Source: Shewanella sp. MBTL60-112-B2
Lineage (GTDB): Bacteria; Pseudomonadota; Gammaproteobacteria; Enterobacterales; Shewanellaceae
DNA: 64,000 bases
Reading direction: 5' to 3'
NCBI RefSeq assembly: GCF_019655055.1
Contig: NZ_BPFA01000012.1
Location: 57,208-121,207, forward strand
The notes beneath the pieces were generated by a model that searched no databases, was not told where the DNA came from, and saw nothing but the letters and a program-made list of their open reading frames with translations. Both the position numbers and the translations under genes were made by a program. This document shows positions 1 to 7,199 of this stretch, piece after piece (positions within the stretch are counted from its first letter, which is position 1; each line of letters starts with the position of its first letter).

Positions 1-31
1 TAAGTTTTTTAATTGGTGTTCGAGGTGTAAG

Positions 32-1222
32 ATGGAAAAAGACAAAGTAAATTCGTTTGAGGAAGATCTTGTATGTGGTTTAGTAAAAAAGTACCAACCA
101 GTATCAAGAGCATATCTCGGGAGTTCCAAAGAACTAAAAGATGGGTCTCAAGAGTTTCTTTCACGAGATGACATGAATGGGATTTTTAAAGAAAAATCAG
201 GGCAATATCCATGCCTAAAGAGAATTAAAACATCAATCAGATATGACGTTGTGTACATAACCCCCTCTGTAGCAAGGGATATTTTGCGTTTTTCAAGTCG
301 AGGTGTCATTAATCCACACAATAAAAATAGACGTATAAGCAAGGCTGAAGTTAAACGATATACCGCTGCGATGAATGATGAAAAGTGGTGTTTAACTGGT
401 GAACCAATTGTATTTAGTGATGATGGTGAACTGCTAAATGGCCATACTCGATTAGAGTCAGCCGCAAACTCATCTAAGGGGTTTATCACAGTTATTATTT
501 ATGGTGTAACAGATGACTTATCATTCGCACATATAGATGTTGGTAAAATTCGATCACGAGCCCAGGTTTTAGAAATGGCGGGAGTGACTGTAGATGCCAG
601 TATTCTATCCAAAGTGGCAATGCTGGCGAAATCTTTTGAACAGACGAAAAACCCTTATGCTTTTCGTGGTACGCAAGGGACGTCATTCCAGCAAGCAGAA
701 ATTCTAGAGTACGTAGAAGCAAAGGAAGAGCTTGCCTTATCTGTCAATTTTGTCGCTGAATTAGCAAAGAGGCATAAGCGTGAGATTCAAGCTGCAATTC
801 ATATTTATGCATTCGCTCATTATCTGATTAAAGCGGAAGTGCAGAAATATGAAGGCGTTATAGTCATTACACCGGAGGATTATCTATTACGATTGATATC
901 AGGAATAGGTATACAGAGTGAGGAGGATATCGAATATCAAGTCCGAAACTTCTTACAGACACAGGTTGGTGAATCAAGTTCTTATGCACTCGTTTGCCGA
1001 TTAAGTAGTATTTTCAAAGGTTGGAATCAATATCATAACATTGATATTGCAGGAAACAAAATTGCGGTACGTCGTGTTGCTAGATACAAGAAAGATGCTG
1101 ATGGTAACCGTATGCCAGCTAAAAGTGCCGGTAATATTAATGAAGCATTTACTTATCCATTCGCAAAAAAAGGGCCAACACCATCGAAAATTCGTAAACA
1201 ATCTAATTTACAAATCGTTTGA
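32..1222 (+). CDS. ParB/sulfiredoxin-like domain protein, probable island cargo
   Basis: A 396-aa protein. The start is supported by GAGGTG four bases before the ATG. Residues about 70-190 look like the ParB-like fold seen in many phage and plasmid proteins: an ITPSVARDIL start, a helix with RRISKAEVKRY, then WCLTGEPIVFSDDGELLNGHTRL, here shortened to its key parts GEPIVF and LLNGHTRL, and a later HIDVGKIRSRAQVL. The NGHTRL box corresponds to the GQHRL-type motif of the fold. The C-terminal half is helical and unrecognised. Function is unknown; DNA binding, nuclease or NTPase roles are all known for this fold. It converges on the recombinase operon, so it is either element backbone or cargo. 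Confidence 0.6.
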   Translation: MEKDKVNSFEEDLVCGLVKKYQPVSRAYLGSSKELKDGSQEFLSRDDMNGIFKEKSGQYPCLKRIKTSIRYDVVYITPSVARDILRFSSRGVINPHNKNRRISKAEVKRYTAAMNDEKWCLTGEPIVFSDDGELLNGHTRLESAANSSKGFITVIIYGVTDDLSFAHIDVGKIRSRAQVLEMAGVTVDASILSKVAMLAKSFEQTKNPYAFRGTQGTSFQQAEILEYVEAKEELALSVNFVAELAKRHKREIQAAIHIYAFAHYLIKAEVQKYEGVIVITPEDYLLRLISGIGIQSEEDIEYQVRNFLQTQVGESSSYALVCRLSSIFKGWNQYHNIDIAGNKIAVRRVARYKKDADGNRMPAKSAGNINEAFTYPFAKKGPTPSKIRKQSNLQIV

Positions 1223-1334
1223 AGGTTGTAAGCTCTAATTTTCTAAGTTCTCCTAGTAATGCTTTTCAAATTTCATTGGAGAAAGTTCACCTAAATAACT
1301 CTACGTCGAGAGTCCGCTTGATGTTTTTTCCTCA

Positions 1335-1778
1335 TCAATCTTCCTTTAATTCGCGGATTAGGTATGGAGATAAACAGCGTTCAACATTTGCAACTGTACC
1401 GCTATTTTTTAAAGATGTTACTATAGATAACAGCACTTTAGTGTTCATTGCTAATTGCTCTTGCGCTTGCTTAACTTGCTCGGTTAATTGTGCATTTTTT
1501 GAAATTATGGTTGCTTTACTTTGCGTTGAGCCTTTGCGTAGGCTCGATGCATAAGCACCACCAACATCATCAAATTGCTTATTTCTATACACCTCAATCA
1601 GTTCTTTTCTGGTTGAGGTGGATAGGGTGCTCAGCTTACCTTGGACAATGCCTTTATTTACAAGCCTTCTATGGACATCAGTTGGTGTTATTGGACTACG
1701 GTCATAGCCCTCGGCAACCATTGTAATCAATTCTCTTTCGATCTCAGTGTCTAGAGCTTTACCACGGAGCACCGCCAT
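1335..1778 (-). CDS. small accessory protein of the recombinase operon
   Basis: A 147-aa protein starting at an ATG preceded by GAGGAA. Residues 1-75 look like a small helical DNA-binding region (ITPTDVHRRLVNKG, then STLSTSTRKELIEVY); residues 85-125 form a predicted coiled coil (KNAQLTEQVKQAQEQL). It follows the 808-codon recombinase after 101 bp and completes the four-gene leftward set. Position and build recall TnpC of Tn554 and the small fourth gene of Tn6283-like elements, which assist recombination. That comparison is inferred from size, order and coiled-coil content, not from alignment. Confidence 0.6.
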   Translation of the reverse strand: MAVLRGKALDTEIERELITMVAEGYDRSPITPTDVHRRLVNKGIVQGKLSTLSTSTRKELIEVYRNKQFDDVGGAYASSLRKGSTQSKATIISKNAQLTEQVKQAQEQLAMNTKVLLSIVTSLKNSGTVANVERCLSPYLIRELKED

Positions 1779-1805
1779 AAAAGTTCCTCATTTTTAATTT
1801 CCAGT

Positions 1806-1844
1806 AAATTGTGTTGGAAATACTACGTTTCCCTAACACAATTT
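1806..1844. repeat. imperfect inverted repeat between recombinase and small gene
   Basis: The left arm AAATTGTGTTGGAAA (1806-1820) is matched by the right arm at 1828-1844, which is its reverse complement apart from a 2-base insertion (CT). The loop is 7 bases (1821-1827). It sits between the stop of the 808-aa recombinase and the start of the 147-aa gene. It could be an operator, an attenuating hairpin or a recombinase binding site; there is no U-rich tail to make it a clear terminator. Confidence 0.6.
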
Positions 1845-1879
1845 ATAAGATTACTTCTGCTGTTTAGTCGTTAGTTTAG

Positions 1880-4306
1880 TTACTCACTAGGCTTTGACAG
1901 CTTTTCTAACACAGCTCTTTTTTCATTAGTTCGATGCTCAACTGCAAATAACGTCGCTAACCGAATTGGTTTCTTTTTGGCATCATATTCCAGTAGATTA
2001 ACTGGTATTTTTTTAGCTTCAAAGGACTGACTTTGTTCACTCAGCATTTTAACATTCTCTTTCCGAGCGTTTAAAACCTCTAGGAGTTCGTCCGCCTCGT
2101 CGCGTGCTATGATTTCTAAATAGTTGATCCTCTCGATTTCGGATTCAATACTCTTTAATAAAGACGCTACCTTGTCAGCCTCATCGGCACGTCCTGTTAG
2201 AGTATGGTACGGGCAGGCGGTACCATCTTGACACATAATATTAAAGGGACACTCGATTACAGAAATGTTGCGCATACAGCTACCGAAGGCCAATGGGGAT
2301 AGGTCTGAGTGTGCTCGAATAATATCCCTCTTCTCATTATCGTCTTGAAATGCAGCAAGTTCATCCGAAAACTCTTCAAAGATATTCAGATCAATATCAT
2401 CAAGCATATCAGTGATGAACGAAGTTCTGTCGCGCTCTGTTGTAAATGTATGTAGGTTTTGCGCTAGCGAGTTCTCAAGTTTAAGGTCAGGATTTAAGGC
2501 AATGATACCAGTGTTTTTTACCTGATCAACGCCAGTTGGACTCAATGAGATAGCAGTACAGGAATTGTCCTGATGGTAAGAAACTATGTCCGTAGTTAAT
2601 GCTAGTTCTTGAATCGCAAGATGCTGATATCTTTCGTTTTGTTTGATGTCAGCACGACCCATGACCATAGCCTGTAGATGTTCAGAGACATCTGCTATTG
2701 CTAAGAAGGTGTTTTTATTATGGCGGGGCATATGGGTATTAATCTTGGTGAATTCGCCATTTTTTGTTCTTAGATTATAACGAGTAAAAATAGATGTGTT
2801 GCGCTTAATACCCATCCCCAAATATGCAGATAAATGCCGATACCAGACTGGTGTTGCTAATGGCTTAATCATGCCTGAGTAACTTAATGCAGTTGAACCT
2901 ACTGGCGTTATGAATAAAAGCTTTTCATATTCGACATCGTAGGAGTAGCCATTTGAAGAGTCCCGTACACGGTAAATCATGTCTGCGGAAAGCTCTTTAG
3001 ATTTAGTTATGGTCTGCTTTAAAAAATCATCAATTTGTTTAAGCGTATAAAATTGATCTTCGCGTTTTCTGCGATTTTCAACGATTCGATGAGGTAAAAA
3101 GCCAGCTTTTCTTAGTTTTTCTTTAGCAAAACGCTTTAAATCATTAAAATACCTAATACTATCCGAGGTGGACTCATAAATGTGTGCAACTACATCTGCT
3201 AACTCAATTTCTGCTTCATTTAGATTAACAACGTTTGATTCTTTAGGGACTAGCTCTTGAGGGAGTAGTGTTTTAAAGTTATTACCACGACAATTAACAA
3301 CCTGATTTCTTAGTGTTTTTGTTAGCTTTATCGTATCCTTGAAAATGAATTCAACCAAATCTATTGCAAGGGGCTCAACCCAGTGAGTACGCATTCCAGC
3401 ACCTTTTTTCCCCTGATAAACGATACCTAGATAATAGGTATGCAAGCCACGTTTTTTGAGTAACTTACGAACTTGTTCATCTTCAACTTCTAGTCTTTTC
3501 AATGCATTAATGGTTATGCCAGATAATTCTTCAAATCGCCAAGCTGTAACAAATAATAACAATGTCATATTCAACATTATTTTTTCGCTATCCTTTTGGA
3601 CAAGATTTCGAAGACTTACAACATTAAGAAAATCCTGGATCTCAACTAGCTTTTCATTTTCCTCATTCCCTAGCCCCTCAGCAAATTCAGTCTCTCTAAC
3701 CTTCTTGGTACTTGCTCGTTGAGGACGTTTAACCGTAACCATGAACTCAGGTTCGCCATAGGTAATTTGTTTTTTGCGAAGGACTTCCGCAATACCGTTT
3801 AAATAGGTTTGATCGTCAGCTAATGTACTTTGTTTGCGAAACGTAGCCAGCAATTCTGCAGTATCACTAAGTGTTTCTGACGATATATTGCAAGGCGATG
3901 GTTCGATTCCTGACATTAACAAACGCACATAAATGCGCTTTAAAAGTAGGGAAGGGGCAACCAGACTTGCTGCGCTAGGGTACTTGCCAGATTGTCTAAG
4001 CTTATAAACTAAAAATGCCTGAGTGAAATCAGAAAACAGCGGATCAATTTGAATGGTTTTACCATCCTCGATAACGATATGTTCGTAGCTTTCATCCTCT
4101 CGGAACAAAGCTTTCGAGCGAGTAGCGAGGATTTCCTTAAAATTAACACCTGCGTTTGTAGGGCCAATAAGAAACCCCTTATTTGACCTATTATATATCC
4201 ATGCCTCCCCCCATTTTAGGTTGTTTTCATTCGGGGCTAGTACTGTTTCAAAATAACTTTTTTGTTCCGAAATAAATAATGTCAAATTTTCTTGAATTTC
4301 CTTCAT
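1880..4306 (-). CDS. large tyrosine recombinase-fold protein (third of the trio)
   Basis: An 808-aa protein, about twice the usual integrase length. A recombinase catalytic core lies at about residues 240-570: Arg257 (WRFEEL), the HMPRH box with His525 and Arg528, and a candidate nucleophile Tyr560 (NERYQHL). The usual His/Trp position seems to be Arg551 (MGRAD), so the catalytic set is non-standard. A C-terminal cysteine cluster (Cys677, Cys686, Cys692, Cys698, then His701) suggests zinc binding and is followed by helices. The start overlaps the previous stop by 4 bp, indicating translational coupling. Tn554 TnpB is a similarly large recombinase; IntB of Tn6283-like elements or a Gmt protein would be the nearest recalled counterpart. 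Confidence 0.75.
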   Translation of the reverse strand: MKEIQENLTLFISEQKSYFETVLAPNENNLKWGEAWIYNRSNKGFLIGPTNAGVNFKEILATRSKALFREDESYEHIVIEDGKTIQIDPLFSDFTQAFLVYKLRQSGKYPSAASLVAPSLLLKRIYVRLLMSGIEPSPCNISSETLSDTAELLATFRKQSTLADDQTYLNGIAEVLRKKQITYGEPEFMVTVKRPQRASTKKVRETEFAEGLGNEENEKLVEIQDFLNVVSLRNLVQKDSEKIMLNMTLLLFVTAWRFEELSGITINALKRLEVEDEQVRKLLKKRGLHTYYLGIVYQGKKGAGMRTHWVEPLAIDLVEFIFKDTIKLTKTLRNQVVNCRGNNFKTLLPQELVPKESNVVNLNEAEIELADVVAHIYESTSDSIRYFNDLKRFAKEKLRKAGFLPHRIVENRRKREDQFYTLKQIDDFLKQTITKSKELSADMIYRVRDSSNGYSYDVEYEKLLFITPVGSTALSYSGMIKPLATPVWYRHLSAYLGMGIKRNTSIFTRYNLRTKNGEFTKINTHMPRHNKNTFLAIADVSEHLQAMVMGRADIKQNERYQHLAIQELALTTDIVSYHQDNSCTAISLSPTGVDQVKNTGIIALNPDLKLENSLAQNLHTFTTERDRTSFITDMLDDIDLNIFEEFSDELAAFQDDNEKRDIIRAHSDLSPLAFGSCMRNISVIECPFNIMCQDGTACPYHTLTGRADEADKVASLLKSIESEIERINYLEIIARDEADELLEVLNARKENVKMLSEQSQSFEAKKIPVNLLEYDAKKKPIRLATLFAVEHRTNEKRAVLEKLSKPSE

Positions 4307-5850
4307 GACAAACCTCCTTGAAGGCGATTTATAACCAACTTAACCTCGTGTCTGGCGTCCGTCGCGGTGCGGATCATAGGACTATTTTCGTAGCCAGATT
4401 TGTTTGTCACATCTATTAACTCAAAAAGTTCTTCGCTAAAAATTCTATAAACTTCTTCATGTGGTTCTAGATTTTTGAATGGGCGAAAATAGAAACATCC
4501 ATAACAGCTCCTAACCTTGCATAAATGGCATTTAGCTTGCTTGCGAGTACAACCACCAATGTTTATAAATAGCTTGCCCTTCAACATTCCAGAAACGGTA
4601 TGTCCAACCCACGTATCCTTATCGACTGCATACCCTGTAGTCATTAGACCTACCATATTCATCCAGACAGGATTGGAGCCTAAAGCTTTGTGTTGAACCA
4701 TGGCTAACTCAGGTGTCGCCATGATGTAATATGTCGCAGCAACCGTCGAAGAATGCCCCAAAATATATGCTATTTCTTCGGCGCTTGAACCACTCATCGC
4801 CATTGTGTGCCCAACATTATGTCTAAAATCCGTGAGCACATAACGTTCTGGGATTAGATCCTTAATAGCAATTGCCATTTTGGTTTCGTCTGACTGGAGA
4901 AAGAGCAAGCCTCTGTTTAAACAAGCATTTAAATCTGAACCAAGACGTATTTTGTCTGTAGTGAATAATTGGCTCTCTTTAGTTAGGTTAAATCTGTTCA
5001 TGTATTCCTCAATCATGAATCCAATGGAATCAGGAATAGCAGTTTTAGCGCCATCGACATTAACTCGACGCTGCTTGGCAAGTGGAACTGTGATGCTGTA
5101 ACGGATCAAATTCGTTCGAGGGTTTTGAGCCTCACGCCTCAAAGAGGAACCTCGGAGTTTATCAAATTGAATTGAGCGCATACCTGTAGCATACGACAGT
5201 CCTAGGATTGTAAGGTCGGTAAGTTTAGCATCGGTAAGGGCGGCTAATCCTTCCTCTGTAGAGTGCTCGACCAACCCCTTGCCAATCAGTCGCTTTAGAT
5301 GTGACGGGAAAGAGTTCTCAATGTCCTGATAGATAAGAAAAGAGTTCTTAACCGATGGAATAGTGACTTCTTCGAGCTTTTCATAATCAAGTGTTCCAAA
5401 TTGTGGCATCCCCATCCGAAATAGATGTCTGCATGTGCGTTTTAATTCATAATATTTTCTTATTACAAACGTTTTATCCGATCTAGCAAGATTTTCTAAT
5501 TCGTTAAAATAAGCCTCACTCCTTAAATTACAACCACAAATGAAAGACTTAATATAACTGAACTTACTTTGTTCTACCGGAGCAGACCTCATATTAAAAT
5601 CGACAACACATACATATTTCAATAAATGCGTTAGACTTTGATTTTGACAAACCATGTTCAATTTGACTTGATTGCCACCATATTTGAACTCCCACACATC
5701 TAAAGAGGGGTTAATTGACTGAGTGTCGAATTCTGAATTAGTTGGCAAAACCAATCGATTAGGTAACTCTAACCCGCTAATAAATCGGATTTGTTCAACA
5801 CTTAGGAAGACAGCTGAAGTACTCCTGAGTTTTTTTCTTAAATTACTCAA
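4303..5850 (-). CDS. tyrosine recombinase-fold protein (second of the trio)
   Basis: A 515-aa protein with a C-terminal recombinase-like core: Arg225 (ATGMRSIQ), Lys259 (VPLAKQRR), Arg343 in TDFRHNVGH, His366 (ILGHSS), and Tyr374 or Tyr375 (ATYYIM). The first histidine of the usual HxxR box is Thr340, so activity may be reduced or lost. Residues 434-452 carry five cysteines (434, 441, 444, 449, 452), a likely zinc-binding tail. It overlaps both neighbours by 4 bp and is probably made and used with them. It matches what I recall as the 'tyrosine recombinase fold protein' between two integrases in Tn6283-like elements. Confidence 0.72.
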   Translation of the reverse strand: MSNLRKKLRSTSAVFLSVEQIRFISGLELPNRLVLPTNSEFDTQSINPSLDVWEFKYGGNQVKLNMVCQNQSLTHLLKYVCVVDFNMRSAPVEQSKFSYIKSFICGCNLRSEAYFNELENLARSDKTFVIRKYYELKRTCRHLFRMGMPQFGTLDYEKLEEVTIPSVKNSFLIYQDIENSFPSHLKRLIGKGLVEHSTEEGLAALTDAKLTDLTILGLSYATGMRSIQFDKLRGSSLRREAQNPRTNLIRYSITVPLAKQRRVNVDGAKTAIPDSIGFMIEEYMNRFNLTKESQLFTTDKIRLGSDLNACLNRGLLFLQSDETKMAIAIKDLIPERYVLTDFRHNVGHTMAMSGSSAEEIAYILGHSSTVAATYYIMATPELAMVQHKALGSNPVWMNMVGLMTTGYAVDKDTWVGHTVSGMLKGKLFINIGGCTRKQAKCHLCKVRSCYGCFYFRPFKNLEPHEEVYRIFSEELFELIDVTNKSGYENSPMIRTATDARHEVKLVINRLQGGLS

Positions 5851-7199
5851 AATTCAATATCCTCATCAATTAGGTGGTCATATAACGTACTGTTAAATAT
5901 ATTTAGTAAGGACATATTGGCCTGATTTTGGATAAATCGCTTACCATAGTGTTGCGGCATTCTAGATTTTAACGACCAACCACCTAACACTCTTAATTGC
6001 TCGATACTGTCCTCCATGATCCCGGAAACCTTAACAGCCTTAGTGTTGATATATTTATCACTCGTTTGGCTGTAGATTGCAGCCAAGGTACTAAATGCCC
6101 ATGTGTGTCGTAGCCAATGTGGTGTAACGTTTGCTGTTATTGCATCGCTATATTCGATATTGAAGTGCGATGGGAAATTTTTCTTAAATGATTCTGCAGT
6201 TCTTTCGAACTCTTTTAATATGCCGCGATAGGATAGGGGACGGTATGGTTTAACAGAAGATGTAAAAATAAAATCGTGGCCACATTGTTCATCTGTGGGT
6301 CTCGTATTTTTGTAGTAAACACCGAAAATTAAATTGTAATGTTCTCTGGTAATATCAATCTTTCTAGTACTTTGCATTGTTTTTATGGAAGGTTTCTGAC
6401 TTCGAGTATCATTCTTATCTTCAAGGTTTTGCACTATCATCAAATATTTACTGCTATCTGTCATATAGGGTTTAAATGATATCTTTTGCAACAACTGAAT
6501 TTCACCAACTCGAAGACCATAACGCAGCATCAGCAGCCACATTAGGTAATTGCGTATTTGTATGGACTGGCTAACCTGGGGGTTTAGTGGATTTGGCACT
6601 TTTTTGGTGCTTGGACGAATGACCTTTGAAAAATCAACACATTGATCGGCACTTAAACTATGAAGCGTGCTTGTTTGTGAGCCGCTGTCCCTGATGTATC
6701 TCTGGAAACTCTTGCGTGGTGTTTCTAATTTCATTTTCAATAAGTTGCGGTGTGCTAATATTTCTGTTTTAGACTGGTTGGTGTATCTAGAGTCCACGTA
6801 GATATCAATTAAACACTTAATGAAACGAATGACTGCCAAGCACCGAGTTGAATGCGTTGTTAATTTCTTCGTGTCTGTATTCACATTTCCCGAAAATAAA
6901 ATGTGTAGATTCAATTTTCGCCCTGCAACCAAATAATCCCAGAACGGCTCTAGCTCATCAATTAAGAGCTCAATATCTTGGAATCCTGATCTGTATAGAG
7001 AATAATCCAGAGTCTCTCCAAATTTATCGAACCAGAACTCATAAAAAAATTGCACAGCCTGTAGCTCAGCTCGTTGCGTGCTGAATGCCTTTTTACGTAG
7101 CTCGTATTCGCAATAGCGCAACGACAATAATGGGGGCGACATCGTTTCAGAATCACATAGGTACCAGAACTCATCTTTGAAACACATCGTTTTATACAT
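5847..7199 (-). CDS. tyrosine recombinase/integrase (first of the trio)
   Basis: A 450-aa protein with the complete catalytic set: Arg230 (YGLRVGEI), a Lys in the beta-hairpin region near 270-285, HWLRH with His361 and Arg364, Trp408 (LGGWS) and the nucleophile Tyr418 (QHYGKRF). The N-terminal 200 residues hold the core-binding helices. It is the promoter-proximal gene of the trio and the most likely DNA-cleaving enzyme. Nothing recognisable lies upstream, so the element end and operon promoter should be just right of 7199. Counterparts recalled are IntA of Tn6283-like elements and GmtY. Confidence 0.85.
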   Translation of the reverse strand: MYKTMCFKDEFWYLCDSETMSPPLLSLRYCEYELRKKAFSTQRAELQAVQFFYEFWFDKFGETLDYSLYRSGFQDIELLIDELEPFWDYLVAGRKLNLHILFSGNVNTDTKKLTTHSTRCLAVIRFIKCLIDIYVDSRYTNQSKTEILAHRNLLKMKLETPRKSFQRYIRDSGSQTSTLHSLSADQCVDFSKVIRPSTKKVPNPLNPQVSQSIQIRNYLMWLLMLRYGLRVGEIQLLQKISFKPYMTDSSKYLMIVQNLEDKNDTRSQKPSIKTMQSTRKIDITREHYNLIFGVYYKNTRPTDEQCGHDFIFTSSVKPYRPLSYRGILKEFERTAESFKKNFPSHFNIEYSDAITANVTPHWLRHTWAFSTLAAIYSQTSDKYINTKAVKVSGIMEDSIEQLRVLGGWSLKSRMPQHYGKRFIQNQANMSLLNIFNSTLYDHLIDEDIEF

